Assembly (NCBI GenBank): GCA_019751915.1
Contig: JAIEMS010000031.1
Span: forward strand, 1-64,000
DNA length: 64,000 bases
Direction of reading: 5' to 3'
Source: Burkholderiaceae bacterium
GTDB taxonomy: Bacteria > Pseudomonadota > Gammaproteobacteria > Burkholderiales > Burkholderiaceae_C
The notes under the pieces are model-generated. The model was not told the origin of the DNA, ran no database searches, and was given only the letters and a program-made list of their open reading frames with translations. Below, in pieces: positions 27,927 through 38,476 of the stretch. Positions within the stretch are counted from its first letter, which is position 1; each line of letters opens with the position of its first letter. Position numbers and translations under genes: made by a program.

Positions 27927-29023
27927 TTTGGCTGGCTTTGGTGGCTTTTGTTGCGGCAGCCCTCGTGGGTGGGTTTATTGTGCGCTGGGTGCGTGGCCAT
28001 GCGGCACTGTATGGGCATGGGATGCCACAGCGCTTCCATTTGGGGCATGTGCCCCGGTTGGGCGGGGTCGCAATTTTGGCGGGTACCAGTTTCGCGTGGC
28101 TATTGGGCTTAGGGCAAATGGCTTGGGGCGATACTGCATCGCTGCGTTTTGGTGGCTGGGTGCTGCTGTGGCTGCTGGCGCTGTTGCCCGCCGCCATAGG
28201 GGGCATTGCCGAAGATATGACCCAGCGCCTGCCGGTGCGCTACCGGCTGGCATTCACCGGGATGTCGGGTGCATTGGCTGTGGTGTTGCTCGGTATGGCG
28301 GTACCGCGCTTAGGGCTATCGTGGCTCGATGGCCTGCTGTTTGCAGGGCCTTGGCTGGGCTACGCCATTGCTTTGCTAGCGGTGACGGGGTTGCCACATG
28401 CCTTCAATATCATTGATGGCTACAACGGCTTGGCCGGTATGGTGGCGTTAATTGTCTGCTTGGCGCTGGCCCATGTTGCGCTGCAAGTGGGTGACCGTGC
28501 ATTGGCTGCGCTGCTGGTATCAACAGCAGCGGCTACGGGCGGTTTTTTGGTTTGGAACTACCCGCGCGGCATGCTGTTTGCCGGTGATGGTGGTGCCTAT
28601 ATTTGGGGCGTTGTGATTGCGTTGGCCAGCATAGGGTTGGTGCAGCGCAATGGTGATGTGTCGCCGTGGTTTCCGATGCTGCTGCTGATTTACCCGGTGT
28701 GGGAGACGGTATTTTCGATTTACCGCAAACTGGCCCGCGGTGTGTCACCCGGGGTCGCTGATGCGTTGCATTTTCACCAACTGATTTATCGGCGCATTGT
28801 CCGCAGCGTGTTCCATGACGATGAGTCACGCCGGGTGCTGATGCGCAACAACCGCACGTCACCCTATCTGTGGGGCTTTACCTTGTTGACGGTAGTGCCT
28901 GCTTTGCTGTTTTGGAACAACACGCCAGTGCTGATGGCATTTTGCTTGTTGTTCATCGTCAGTTATGTGGCTGCTTATTTGGCTATTGTGCGTTTTAAGG
29001 TGCCAGATTGGTTGCGCCATTGA
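27923..29023 (+). CDS. MraY/WecA-like polyprenyl-phosphate glycosyl-1-phosphate transferase
   Basis: Multi-TM; PQRFHLGHVPRLGGVAIL, PHAFNIIDGYNGLAGM, FAGDGGAYIWG; ATGA overlap with preceding GT2. Confidence 0.92.
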   Translation: MIWLALVAFVAAALVGGFIVRWVRGHAALYGHGMPQRFHLGHVPRLGGVAILAGTSFAWLLGLGQMAWGDTASLRFGGWVLLWLLALLPAAIGGIAEDMTQRLPVRYRLAFTGMSGALAVVLLGMAVPRLGLSWLDGLLFAGPWLGYAIALLAVTGLPHAFNIIDGYNGLAGMVALIVCLALAHVALQVGDRALAALLVSTAAATGGFLVWNYPRGMLFAGDGGAYIWGVVIALASIGLVQRNGDVSPWFPMLLLIYPVWETVFSIYRKLARGVSPGVADALHFHQLIYRRIVRSVFHDDESRRVLMRNNRTSPYLWGFTLLTVVPALLFWNNTPVLMAFCLLFIVSYVAAYLAIVRFKVPDWLRH

Positions 29024-29187
29024 CGCTCTTTAACGCGCTAAAGCGACCCAAACTTGGGTTCAGCGCTTGACGAGATCGTTGAATAAACGCTGACGTTTCA
29101 GGCGGGCGCGCAAACGCCGTGTTCGCCCCTAAAATCCGCCCTCTTTGATTTTTGCCATTCGCCCGATAACCACGGGCCTGCATACCG

Positions 29188-30990
29188 ATGATTCGCCTGT
29201 CCGAACTCAAGCTGGCGCTGTCTGCGCTGCCTACCCAAACCTTGCGTGCTGCCGACGACAGTACCGAAACCGAAAGCAACCGGGTTGCTCCGCCGCACCC
29301 CATTGCTGCGTTGCGCCATTTGGTGGCCCAGAGGCTCGGACTGGCCGATGACAGCGGCATTGCCAGCTTGCATGTTTTTAAGCGCAGTTTTGATGCGCGC
29401 AAAGCAGCATTGCTGGCGGTGTATATCGTGGATGTGGCACTCACCGATCCGGGGCAAGAGGGCCTTTTGCTCGCACAACATGCCGGTGACCCGCACATTG
29501 TTCCTACCCCTGACATGGTTTACCGTCCGGTAGGTGTGGCTCCAGCCGACGTGCCTGTGCGTCCGGTGGTCGTGGGCTTTGGCCCTTGTGGAATTTTTGC
29601 AGCACTGGTGCTGGCACAAATGGGCTTTAAACCCATTGTGTTGGAGCGCGGCAAAGCAGTGCGCGAGCGCACCAAAGACACTTGGGGCTTGTGGCGCAAG
29701 CGTGAGCTGAACCCCGAAAGCAATGTGCAGTTTGGCGAAGGAGGTGCGGGCACGTTCTCCGATGGCAAGCTCTACAGCCAAATCAAAGACCCGCGCCATT
29801 TGGGGCGCAAGGTGATGCAAGAGTTTGTGCAGGCAGGTGCGCCGCCTGAGATTTTGTATGCCGCCCATCCGCACATTGGGACGTTTAAGTTGGTGAAGGT
29901 GGTCGAGAGCCTGCGGGCACAAATCATTGCCTTGGGGGGTGAGGTGCGTTTTCAGCAGCGCGTGACCGATTTGCTGATTGAAGAAAATGCAACGGGCCGC
30001 CATGTGCGCGGCCTGCAAGTGCTGGACCAAGCCAGCGGTCAAAGTTCTGAGCTGCGCACTGACCATGTGGTGATGGCGCTGGGCCACAGCGCCCGCGATA
30101 CCTTTGCCATGCTCTACCAGCGCGGTGTGGCGATGCAGGCCAAACCGTTCTCGGTGGGTTTTCGGATTGAGCACCCGCAGGGTGTGATCGACCGTGCCCG
30201 CTGGGGCCGCCATGCCGGTCATGCGTTGCTGGGCGCTGCCGACTACAAACTGGTTCACCACGCCAGCAATGGCCGTACTGCCTACAGCTTTTGCATGTGT
30301 CCGGGCGGCACTGTGGTGGCGGCGACCAGCGAGGTTGGCCGTGTTGTGACCAACGGCATGAGCCAGTATTCACGCAATGAGCGCAACGCTAATGCGGGCA
30401 TGGTGGTGGGGATTGATCCGCAGGACTATCCCCGTGATCCTCGCGCTTTTGACGTTGCGTTGGGCGCTAGCTACGGCGCTGAGGCGCTGACTGCCGATCA
30501 ACAGCACCCGCTGGCGGGCATGGTGTTGCAACGCCAGCTCGAATCGAACGCTTATGTGTTGGGCGGCAGCGATTACAGTGCGCCGGGTCAATTGGTGGGT
30601 GACTTTATTGCCGGACGAGCCTCCAAAACGCTGGGCAGCGTGGAGCCGTCTTACCAACCCGGGGTCGCTTTGGGCGACTTGCATACTGCGTTGCCCAGCT
30701 ATGCCATTCAAGCCTTGCGCGAGGCGCTGCCGGTATTTGGCCGCAAAATTAAGGGGTTTGATATGCCCGACGCAGTGCTCACCGGGGTGGAGACACGCAC
30801 CTCAGCGCCACTCCAAACGCCGCGCGGTGCCGATGGGCAAAGCCTCAATACCGCTGGTTTGTACCCGGCTGGCGAGGGCGCGGGCTACGCTGGCGGCATT
30901 TTGTCGGCGGGGGTCGATGGCATCAAAATGGCCGAAGCGGTGGCGCGCAACTTTTTAGGCTGCGCCGAAACAAAAATTTCAACTAGTTAA
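29188..30990 (+). CDS. FAD-dependent oxidoreductase (COG2509-like)
   Basis: RPVVVGFGPCGIFAALVLAQMGFKPIVLERG, NVQFGEGGAGTFSDGKLYSQIKD, GFRIEHPQ, C-terminal YPAGEGAGYAGGILSAGVDGIKMAEAV. Confidence 0.9.
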   Translation: MIRLSELKLALSALPTQTLRAADDSTETESNRVAPPHPIAALRHLVAQRLGLADDSGIASLHVFKRSFDARKAALLAVYIVDVALTDPGQEGLLLAQHAGDPHIVPTPDMVYRPVGVAPADVPVRPVVVGFGPCGIFAALVLAQMGFKPIVLERGKAVRERTKDTWGLWRKRELNPESNVQFGEGGAGTFSDGKLYSQIKDPRHLGRKVMQEFVQAGAPPEILYAAHPHIGTFKLVKVVESLRAQIIALGGEVRFQQRVTDLLIEENATGRHVRGLQVLDQASGQSSELRTDHVVMALGHSARDTFAMLYQRGVAMQAKPFSVGFRIEHPQGVIDRARWGRHAGHALLGAADYKLVHHASNGRTAYSFCMCPGGTVVAATSEVGRVVTNGMSQYSRNERNANAGMVVGIDPQDYPRDPRAFDVALGASYGAEALTADQQHPLAGMVLQRQLESNAYVLGGSDYSAPGQLVGDFIAGRASKTLGSVEPSYQPGVALGDLHTALPSYAIQALREALPVFGRKIKGFDMPDAVLTGVETRTSAPLQTPRGADGQSLNTAGLYPAGEGAGYAGGILSAGVDGIKMAEAVARNFLGCAETKISTS

Positions 30991-31004
30991 ACGAGGAAAC
31001 CTCC

Positions 31005-31184
31005 ATGTCGATCTCCGCAATTGATTTTCTTTGGAGCATCACCAAGGGCACAGCAGCCGCTACAGCGGTGATTGCTGCTTTGCCGATCCTTGGTGGTGTT
31101 GGCGCTGTCAGCGTGGCTGGGGCGGTGGTTGCAGTGGGTGTGGGCACCGTGGCCGCAACCATTGATGCCATCAAGAAGGATTAG
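31005..31184 (+). CDS. Small hydrophobic Gly/Ala/Val-rich protein (59 aa), absent from supplied ORF track
   Basis: ATG 31005 with gaggaaacctcc upstream; [59 protein letters not shown]; its TAG (31182-31184) overlaps the htpX stop. Confidence 0.72.
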   Translation: MSISAIDFLWSITKGTAAATAVIAALPILGGVGAVSVAGAVVAVGVGTVAATIDAIKKD

Positions 31185-32062
31185 CTGCCAGCTTGCGCGT
31201 TTTGCAGCGCAGCAATGCGCTCTTCAATCGGTGGGTGGGTTGAAAACAGCTGACCAATTCCACCGGCAATACCCATCGCCGCCAGCCCTTTGGGCAACTC
31301 TGCTGGATGCACCCCGCCCAGACGGGCCAGTGCGTTGATCATGGGTTGCTTGCGGCCCATCAATTTTGCGGCTCCTGCATCAGCACGAAACTCGCGCTGG
31401 CGCGAGAACCACGCCACGACGATGGCACCGGCAAAACCCAACACGATGTCGAGCACGAGGGTGGTGATGGTGTAACCAATGCCGGGGCCAGAGTTTTCGG
31501 AGTCGCCCTTGCGCAAGAAGCTGTCGACGGCGTAACCAATGACGCGCGATAAGAACACCACAAAGGTGTTCATCACCCCCTGAATGAGGGTCATGGTGAC
31601 CATATCGCCGTTGGCAATGTGCGCTACCTCGTGGCCGATGACGGCTTCAATTTCGTCGTGCGTCATGCTTTGCAGCAGTCCCGTCGATACCGCCACCAGT
31701 GCCGAGTTTTTGAAGGCTCCGGTGGCAAAGGCGTTGGGATCGCCTTCAAAAATACCCACTTCAGGCATGCCGATGCCGGCTTTGTCAGCGAACTTGCGCA
31801 CTGTTTCGACAATCCATGCTTCGTCTTGGTTGCGCGGCTGCTCAATGATCTGTACGCCAGAACTCCATTTGGCCATCGGTTTGCTGATCAGCAGCGAGAT
31901 GATGGCTCCGCCAAAGCCCATCACCAGCGCGTAGCCCAAGAGTGCGCCCAAGTTTAGGCCGTTGCGCGTCAGGTAGTGGTTCACGCCCAGCAAGCTGGCA
32001 ACAATGCCCAGCACGGCCACCACAGCGACGTTGGTCAGAATCAATAACAAAATGCGTTTCAT
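31181..32062 (-). CDS. htpX: Membrane zinc metalloprotease HtpX
   Basis: [40 protein letters not shown] zinc motif; [14 protein letters not shown]. Confidence 0.96.
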   Translation of the reverse strand: MKRILLLILTNVAVVAVLGIVASLLGVNHYLTRNGLNLGALLGYALVMGFGGAIISLLISKPMAKWSSGVQIIEQPRNQDEAWIVETVRKFADKAGIGMPEVGIFEGDPNAFATGAFKNSALVAVSTGLLQSMTHDEIEAVIGHEVAHIANGDMVTMTLIQGVMNTFVVFLSRVIGYAVDSFLRKGDSENSGPGIGYTITTLVLDIVLGFAGAIVVAWFSRQREFRADAGAAKLMGRKQPMINALARLGGVHPAELPKGLAAMGIAGGIGQLFSTHPPIEERIAALQNAQAGS

Positions 32063-32129
32063 CGGGTTTTTCTCCACAAAAACAGGGCCAAGCCCTTAGG
32101 CTGGCAGATGGGGCAGACAAGAGAGATTT

Positions 32130-32912
32130 TCAATTGCGAAAGACGGCAGAGTCATCGTAGAACGATAAGTTCTCGTTCGCGGCCCACCACCCCGGAACAC
32201 CCAGTATCGGTAAAGGGGTAAAGGGTTTGCCTGCCAAGTGTTCTGGCTGCAAATCTTGCGCTAACCCCTCGTCAAAATTTGCTCCTAATTGAAGAGCTAC
32301 TCGTGCTTGGTACACGTGGGCTGTAATCGGTTTTCGTGGTGAAACCAGTTTTTCGAGCAGCGCGTGGCCGACCGGCACCAGCCGCGCTTGTTGCCACAGC
32401 GGGCGCAGGTCAATGCACAGCCGCCGCCAGTCGCGCGCTGCCAGCGCTTGCCACAAAGGGGCAGGCGCATCGAGCACAGCGCCGTTCTCGTCGAGCAGGG
32501 TGATGGCATCGCGCAGCGGGCCTCGCACTGCGCCTACGCCTTGGGCAGCAATGGCCTGTGCCTGAAGGTGGTTCAAGCGGCGCTTGGTTTGCGGACAGTG
32601 CAGCCAGATCAGTCCATTAAAAAAATCGTGCAGGTTGTCGCGCGTCGGAACGCAGCCGGTATCGAAAATGAATTTCTCGTACGCCACGCCGGGGGGCAAG
32701 TCGTGCTGCGGGACAAACCGCACTGGGCACGCACCTGCGGCGTTGAGTGCGGCGGCCACCTTGACCCCGCTGGCAATGCGCTGCGCCAGCGGCAAGCCGA
32801 CAGCGCGCAGCCCGGCAAGCCACGGGGCATCCCAGTCGATGGCGTGGGGGTCAAAGTCCAGCACAAAGGGCCGTTCTATCGCGTCGGTTACGGGGTCGGC
32901 GCCAACCGCCAC
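32130..32912 (-). CDS. DUF3025 family protein
   Basis: [53 protein letters not shown] typical of DUF3025. Confidence 0.85.
   Translation of the reverse strand: MAVGADPVTDAIERPFVLDFDPHAIDWDAPWLAGLRAVGLPLAQRIASGVKVAAALNAAGACPVRFVPQHDLPPGVAYEKFIFDTGCVPTRDNLHDFFNGLIWLHCPQTKRRLNHLQAQAIAAQGVGAVRGPLRDAITLLDENGAVLDAPAPLWQALAARDWRRLCIDLRPLWQQARLVPVGHALLEKLVSPRKPITAHVYQARVALQLGANFDEGLAQDLQPEHLAGKPFTPLPILGVPGWWAANENLSFYDDSAVFRN
32273..32335 (-). repeat. Dispersed degenerate element, copy I (inside DUF3025 gene)
   Basis: Reverse complement cgaaaaccgattacagcccacgtgtaccaagcacgagtagctcttcaattaggagc; weaker match. Confidence 0.4.
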
Positions 32913-33934
32913 GCCAGTGCTTCACCGGCGCGCAGGGGTTTGAGCTGGGCATCGCCAAAGTCAAAATGGTCGGGTGGTGTCCAGCTCTCGCGGCGCAAGG
33001 TGATGCGGCCTTGGTTGCGTGGCAGGTTGTAAAAATCAGCACCAAAAAAGCTGGCAAAGCCTTCGAGCTTGTCGAGCGCACCGGCGTTGTCGAAGGCCTC
33101 GGCGTACAGCTCCATGGCTGCATGGGCGGTGTAGCAACCGGCGCAGCCGCTGGCATGCTCCTTCAGGTGCGCTGGGTGTGGCGCGCTGTCGGTGCCCAAG
33201 AAGAAGCGGTCGCTCCCGCTGGTGGCCGCTTGCACCAGTGCCAGACGGTGGCTTTCGCGCTTGAGCACGGGCAGGCAGTAGTAGTGCGGACGGATGCCTC
33301 CGGTGAAGATGGCGTTGCGGTTATAGAGCAGGTGGTGCGCGGTGATGGTGGCTGCGGTGTAGGGGCCAGCCTCTGGCACATACTGCGCGGCATCCTTGGT
33401 GGTGATGTGCTCAAAGACGATTTTGAGTTCTGGAAAATCGCGGCGCAGCGGAATCAGTTGCGTGTCGATAAATACCGCCTCGCGGTCAAACAGGTCAATC
33501 TCTGGGCTGGTGACTTCGCCGTGTACCAGCAAGGGCATGCCAGCGCGCTGCATGGCTTCGAGGGTGGGGTAGATTTTGCGTAAATCCGTCACGCCCGCGT
33601 CGCTGTTGGTGGTCGCGCCCGCTGGGTAGAGCTTGCAAGCGACAACGCCTGCGTCTTTGGCCCGATCGATCTCGTCGGGCGGCAGGTTGTCGGTCAGGTA
33701 GAGCGTCATCAAAGGCTCAAATGCCACGCCAGCGGGCACGGCAGCCACAATGCGCTGCTTGTAGGCCAGCGCCTGTGCCGCCGTGGTCACGGGTGGGCGC
33801 AGGTTGGGCATGATGATGGCTCGCCCAAATTGGGCTGCGGTGTGTGGCACAACGGTGTGCAAAGGCTCGCCGTCGCGCACATGCAAGTGCCAGTCGTCGG
33901 GGCGGGTGAGGGTCAGGGTGTGAAGTGTTGTCAT
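32888..33934 (-). CDS. pyrC: Dihydroorotase
   Basis: [61 protein letters not shown]. Confidence 0.96.
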   Translation of the reverse strand: MTTLHTLTLTRPDDWHLHVRDGEPLHTVVPHTAAQFGRAIIMPNLRPPVTTAAQALAYKQRIVAAVPAGVAFEPLMTLYLTDNLPPDEIDRAKDAGVVACKLYPAGATTNSDAGVTDLRKIYPTLEAMQRAGMPLLVHGEVTSPEIDLFDREAVFIDTQLIPLRRDFPELKIVFEHITTKDAAQYVPEAGPYTAATITAHHLLYNRNAIFTGGIRPHYYCLPVLKRESHRLALVQAATSGSDRFFLGTDSAPHPAHLKEHASGCAGCYTAHAAMELYAEAFDNAGALDKLEGFASFFGADFYNLPRNQGRITLRRESWTPPDHFDFGDAQLKPLRAGEALAWRLAPTP

Positions 33935-33986
33935 AAAAAATAATAGCTACTAATGCTTACTGAGCAAGGGCTAGAGGCCTATTTTG
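33935..33986 (-). repeat. Dispersed degenerate element, copy A (upstream of pyrC)
   Basis: Reverse complement aaaataggcctctagcccttgctcagtaagcattagtagctattatttttt; shares ggcctctagcccttgct with the dapF copy. Confidence 0.8.
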
Positions 33987-34010
33987 TTTGAAATGATGTC
34001 GATGGGGGCA

Positions 34011-34814
34011 TTATTTGCCCTCTGGGGGCACTGAGCGCCCGCAGGCTATGCGGGTGTTTAGGCGCTGCAGCAAATCGCCAAAAGCGGGCGATGCAAGGTA
34101 GGCGTATTCCAGTGCCCGCTGTGCACCTATAGCATCGCCCACGACGGGCGCATGGGCCGGGTGGCACATGATGAGGGTGCCATCACTGGCGTTTGCCAGC
34201 CATTGGGCCATGTGCTGGCCGTAGGCCGTCGCAGTGCTGGCATCAAAGCCATAGACACCGGCAAAATTTGGGTTGTGGCGCAGGTCAGCGCGTCTCAGGG
34301 TGCGCTGCAAGCTCCATCCCCCCAGCAGCGCCAGCAGCGTGGCTTTATTGGCCCCTAACTGGGCGGGGACGGTCGAACGCACCCACGGCGCTGGTGCGCC
34401 GTAGCGCTGGCGCAGCACGTGCAACAGCGCTTGGCGCACACCGGGCAACTGGTGAACGTGCTGGTGGCCGTCGATGAAATCGGGTGGGCTGCCCCAATGC
34501 TGCTCAAAGGCGTCGAGCTGACGCGCCAGCGCATCGACCATCACCGCCGGGCGCAAGCGTCCGCTGTAGGCCTGCGCCAGCACCTGCACTAAGCTGGGGG
34601 CGTACTGGCTGTGGCCCTCGGTCAGGTTGAAGTGCAAGCCCACTTGCAGCACGCCGCGCAGCGGTGCCAGCAGCGCAGCCGCCTCGGGCCAGCGCGGGGC
34701 GGTGCTCATGCAACTGGTGGCGCTCAAACGTCCGGCTTGGGCCAGTGCCACCACGCCTGCATCGACCGCTGGGTGCAGGGCAAAATCATCGGCGCACAGA
34801 ATGATTTGCTTCAT
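34011..34814 (-). CDS. ChbG/HpnK family carbohydrate deacetylase
   Basis: ILCADDFALHPAVDAGVVALAQAGRLSATSCM, VGLHFNLTEG, FIDGHQHVHQLPGVRQAL. Confidence 0.92.
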   Translation of the reverse strand: MKQIILCADDFALHPAVDAGVVALAQAGRLSATSCMSTAPRWPEAAALLAPLRGVLQVGLHFNLTEGHSQYAPSLVQVLAQAYSGRLRPAVMVDALARQLDAFEQHWGSPPDFIDGHQHVHQLPGVRQALLHVLRQRYGAPAPWVRSTVPAQLGANKATLLALLGGWSLQRTLRRADLRHNPNFAGVYGFDASTATAYGQHMAQWLANASDGTLIMCHPAHAPVVGDAIGAQRALEYAYLASPAFGDLLQRLNTRIACGRSVPPEGK

Positions 34815-35230
34815 GCCCGTCGGTGGGCAAAAGCCCAAAATTTGCTGCTGACAAAAGTACCCACCGCCACCACCAGCAGCACTACCAACAAACTGCCCAG
34901 ATAGTGCCAATGCAGCCAGCGCAGCGCCGCGAGGTACAACACCTCATTGACCGCAAAGGCACAGCACGCCACGAAAAAAAATCGCGGCAGCGCCTGCCGG
35001 TGTGGCGCGCTGGTTTCGGCAAAAGTCAGCAGGGCGTGGCCACCGTAACTGACCCAGAAAGCGACCAAAAACGCCAGCACATTGGCCCACAGGGGCGGCC
35101 ATTGCACACCCTGCACCAGCAGCCAAACGACCAGCAGATGGACGGCTGCCGCACTGCCACCCACCAGCACAAAACGCAGCGCTTGGGGCAAGCGTTGCCC
35201 CAGTGCCCCTAATCGGCCCAGTACCTTCAT
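34811..35230 (-). CDS. GtrA family membrane protein
   Basis: LRFVLVGGSAAAVHLLVVWLL with four hydrophobic segments; ATGA overlap. Confidence 0.88.
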   Translation of the reverse strand: MKVLGRLGALGQRLPQALRFVLVGGSAAAVHLLVVWLLVQGVQWPPLWANVLAFLVAFWVSYGGHALLTFAETSAPHRQALPRFFFVACCAFAVNEVLYLAALRWLHWHYLGSLLVVLLVVAVGTFVSSKFWAFAHRRA

Positions 35231-36264
35231 GGGCCAGATGGCTCCGTGGTGGCGTTGCCAGAATCGGCATGGGATAGCGCTCCAGCGCGCAGCCGGCTGC
35301 GGTCTTCGTCGTGGGACAACAGATAGATCGGGCGCTGCTTGACCTCATCGTAGATGCGGCCAATGTATTCACCCAAAATACCAATCGACAGCAATTGCAC
35401 CCCTGAAAACAGCATCACACTGGCGGCCAGCGTCGGCCACCCACCGACCGGATTGCCAAACAGCAGCGTCTCTAGCGTAATCCACAGGCCATAGCAAATC
35501 GCCAACACCGAAATGCAGCCGCCGGTAATGCTCCAAATACGCAGCGGCAGCGTGGTAAACGAAGTCAGGCCGAGCAGCGCCAGCGCCCCTAACCGGCGCA
35601 GGCTAAAACTCGATTGACCGCTGAAGCGCTCGGCAGGCACAAACGGCAGCGCCACAGTTTGGAACCCGACCCAAGCGTACAAACCCTTCATAAAGCGATT
35701 GCGCTCGGGCATGGCCTTGAGCGCTTGCACTACCTTGCGGTCCATCAGTCGAAAATCACCGGCATTGCGCGGAATCCGAATGTTCGAACCAAAATTCATC
35801 AGTCGGTAGAATACATCGGTGCCCAGCCGCTTGGCGCTGCTCTCGGCACCCCGGTCGGTAATCACGCCATAGACCATGTCGTAGCCTGTGCGCCACAGCT
35901 CGACCATGCGCGGCAACAGCTCTAGTGGGTGCTGAAAATCGGAATCAATCAACAGCACGGCATTGCCGCGCGCGTGATCGACCCCCGCCGAGAGGGCGGC
36001 CTCTTTGCCAAAATTGCGCGAAAACTCTAAATAGCGCAGGCCCAGTGATTCCACATGGGCCAGCGCGATGGCGCGGGTGGCATCACGGCTGCCATCGTTG
36101 ACCACCAAAATTTCAAAATCGGGGGTTAATGCACTGACGTGGGCATGCAGTGCCTGCAAAAATTCGGCCAAATGGCCAGCCTCGTTGTAAGCGGGCACCA
36201 CGCAGCTCAGGCGCAGCGCAGGGCGGGGCAGGGTGGGCGTACAAGGGGCGGTAGGTGGTGTCAT
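35227..36264 (-). CDS. GtrB-like polyprenyl-phosphate glycosyltransferase (GT2)
   Basis: LSCVVPAYNEAGHLAEFLQAL, ILVVNDGSRDAT, RNFGKEAALSAGVDHARG, LIDSDFQHPLELLPRMV, two C-terminal TM segments. Confidence 0.93.
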   Translation of the reverse strand: MTPPTAPCTPTLPRPALRLSCVVPAYNEAGHLAEFLQALHAHVSALTPDFEILVVNDGSRDATRAIALAHVESLGLRYLEFSRNFGKEAALSAGVDHARGNAVLLIDSDFQHPLELLPRMVELWRTGYDMVYGVITDRGAESSAKRLGTDVFYRLMNFGSNIRIPRNAGDFRLMDRKVVQALKAMPERNRFMKGLYAWVGFQTVALPFVPAERFSGQSSFSLRRLGALALLGLTSFTTLPLRIWSITGGCISVLAICYGLWITLETLLFGNPVGGWPTLAASVMLFSGVQLLSIGILGEYIGRIYDEVKQRPIYLLSHDEDRSRLRAGALSHADSGNATTEPSGP

Positions 36265-37994
36265 GGCAGGCGGGATGCAGGGAGCGGCAGAACATCAAAA
36301 ACGGCATAAACAAACCAGCGTGGCTGCGGAAAACGCCAGCCGTGGCGCTGCACCTTGATGAGCCGAGGCTCAGTGGCTTGGCCTTGGGCTTGCAGCCAAC
36401 TGCGCGCAGCGTCTTCGCACAGTGCTTCGGGCGCTGGCGCTGCGCCATCGGCACTTTGCATCCCCCGGGGACACAGCAAAATACCGGCCTCAGTGCTCCA
36501 GCGTGGGTACGGGTTAAACAACGCAGGGTAGGCATCGGGCAGACCGGGCAAGGTGCGCGCATTGGGCAGAGCATAAAAAGCCAGCAATGCGTTTTCTGCC
36601 CAAGCGCCGCCCACCCAGCCTACGGGCGTGTTGGGATGGCGCTTGGCCCAGTCTTGGGCAATGGCCTCGGCTGCTTCGGCGCTGGGGCGGTAGTAGTCGG
36701 GGTTGCCCGAACGTCCATTCGCCCACGCCAGCGTCAGCCCCACCAGCACCACTGCAGCCAGCGCCGGCCAAAAGGCCCGGTGCAGCGCCACCAGCGCGCG
36801 CACTGTGACAGCAGGCGCTGCCGTTTGCAGATTGCGCAGCCACAGCAGCGAAAAGGCAAAACCAATCGGAATGGCCCAAGGGGTCGATAGCTCCGCAATA
36901 CCCGCAATGCCAAAAGCCAGTGTCAGTGCCCAAGGTGTGCAGGCCAGCCAGAACAGCGTATCGGCCCAACCCGTGGGCCGCCAACTTTGCAGGGCAAACC
37001 GTACCAACACCTGCCCCAAGCGCTCGCTTGCGTGCGTGCGCCAGTGCATCCAACTAAACACCGTCACGCAAGCCAACCAACCGGGCAACCAATAAAAGAG
37101 CGGCGCTAACGTAAAACGCAGCACATAGCCCCACTGGGTGGCCCCGCTGCCTTGGTCCATGGCGTAGCCCAGCGTTACCCAGTTGTGCCCGGCAATCCAA
37201 GCAATATGGGGTGCCAGGGCTGCGCCAAAGACTGCCAGAGCCAGATAGGGGCGCGGCGACAGCAGCCACTGCCGACCGGCTGCCGTCAGCAGGGTCGGCA
37301 GCAGAAACCCCGCCAAAAAGACCCCACTGTAGTATTTGCTCAACATACTGGCAGCGGCCAACAGCCCCAAGGCCATGCTATAGGCGCTACCGCGCAGGCC
37401 GCGCTCTTGCCAGCTTGCCAGCAGCATGGCGGCTGTCCACGGCCACAGCGACAGCAGCTGGCTATTGGCATTGAATTTGGCCGCTAAGTTGGCATACGGA
37501 AAACTCCACAGCAGCAGCAATACCGCTGTTGGGGCCAGCGCACGCAACCCTAACCGCCCCGCCAAGTGCAAAATGCCCCAGAGTCCCAGCGCCACATTGG
37601 TATAGGACAGCAGACGGTAGGCCAAATCAGTCTGTGGGAACACAGCAAACCACAGGCCCACGACCCAAGCAAACAAGGGCGGGTGCTTGTGGGTGCCCCA
37701 ATCCCACGCTTGGGCCCAAGCGTAGTTCTCGAGCATGTCGTGGTAGCCATCCAGGTTGCCTTGGGCCAACCAGTACATCACGGCCCAGACCAAGCACGAG
37801 GCTGCAATCACCACCGCTGCACGCGCAGGGGCCAAACAGGCAAGGGCCGGTGTACCGGGCGCAGCAATGGGGGGCGTTTTCAAGGCGGGCAAGGGGTCAA
37901 AAGGGGTGGGCGAAACAAGGCAAAGAATTGTAGGCGGTGGTCTGTGCTCAGGGCGACACCCCCGCACCAGACCATCCAGCACAATGGAACGCAT
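36261..37994 (-). CDS. ArnT/PMT-like glycosyltransferase family 39 protein (start uncertain)
   Basis: Multi-TM; YHDMLENYAWAQAWDWGTHKHPPLFAWVVGLWFAVFP; true start not determined, window ORF extends to 38144. Confidence 0.85.
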   Translation of the reverse strand: MRSIVLDGLVRGCRPEHRPPPTILCLVSPTPFDPLPALKTPPIAAPGTPALACLAPARAAVVIAASCLVWAVMYWLAQGNLDGYHDMLENYAWAQAWDWGTHKHPPLFAWVVGLWFAVFPQTDLAYRLLSYTNVALGLWGILHLAGRLGLRALAPTAVLLLLWSFPYANLAAKFNANSQLLSLWPWTAAMLLASWQERGLRGSAYSMALGLLAAASMLSKYYSGVFLAGFLLPTLLTAAGRQWLLSPRPYLALAVFGAALAPHIAWIAGHNWVTLGYAMDQGSGATQWGYVLRFTLAPLFYWLPGWLACVTVFSWMHWRTHASERLGQVLVRFALQSWRPTGWADTLFWLACTPWALTLAFGIAGIAELSTPWAIPIGFAFSLLWLRNLQTAAPAVTVRALVALHRAFWPALAAVVLVGLTLAWANGRSGNPDYYRPSAEAAEAIAQDWAKRHPNTPVGWVGGAWAENALLAFYALPNARTLPGLPDAYPALFNPYPRWSTEAGILLCPRGMQSADGAAPAPEALCEDAARSWLQAQGQATEPRLIKVQRHGWRFPQPRWFVYAVFDVLPLPASRLP

Positions 37995-38475
37995 GACCAA
38001 AAACGCCAAACACCCTGTCCAATTTGAACCTGAGTTTGTCGAGGGCTTGCGGGACATCTTTGAGGAAAAAATTGTTTTCAACCAGATATTGGGATTGAAA
38101 ATCGTGACCCTGCTGCCTGAGCAGGTGGTGGCACGCATCGACATGAAGCCCGAACTGGTCGGTCACTACGCCTACAACCGCCTGCATGGTGGCGTTATCA
38201 GCGCTGGACTCGATGCCACTGGGGCGCTGGCAGTCATGGCTACCAGCGGGGCACGGCACATGGACGAGGCACCGGCGCAGCGCCTGCACCGCTTTACCAA
38301 GTTGGGCACTATCGACTTGCGGGTCGATTACCTGCGCCCGGCCATTGGGAGCCACTTTGAGCTGCGCGCCGAGGTGCTGCGCTTGGGCTCGCGTGTGGCC
38401 TCGACACGGATGGAGCTTTTCGGCCCCGATGGGCAATTGCTGTCGGTCGGGGCTGCCGCCTACATCGTTTCTTGA
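37993..38475 (+). CDS. Hotdog-fold thioesterase family protein
   Basis: NRLHGGVISAGLDATGALAVMA..LRVDYLRPAIG..LRAEVLRLGSRVASTRMEL hotdog signature. Confidence 0.85.
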   Translation: MTKNAKHPVQFEPEFVEGLRDIFEEKIVFNQILGLKIVTLLPEQVVARIDMKPELVGHYAYNRLHGGVISAGLDATGALAVMATSGARHMDEAPAQRLHRFTKLGTIDLRVDYLRPAIGSHFELRAEVLRLGSRVASTRMELFGPDGQLLSVGAAAYIVS

Positions 38476-38476
38476 A

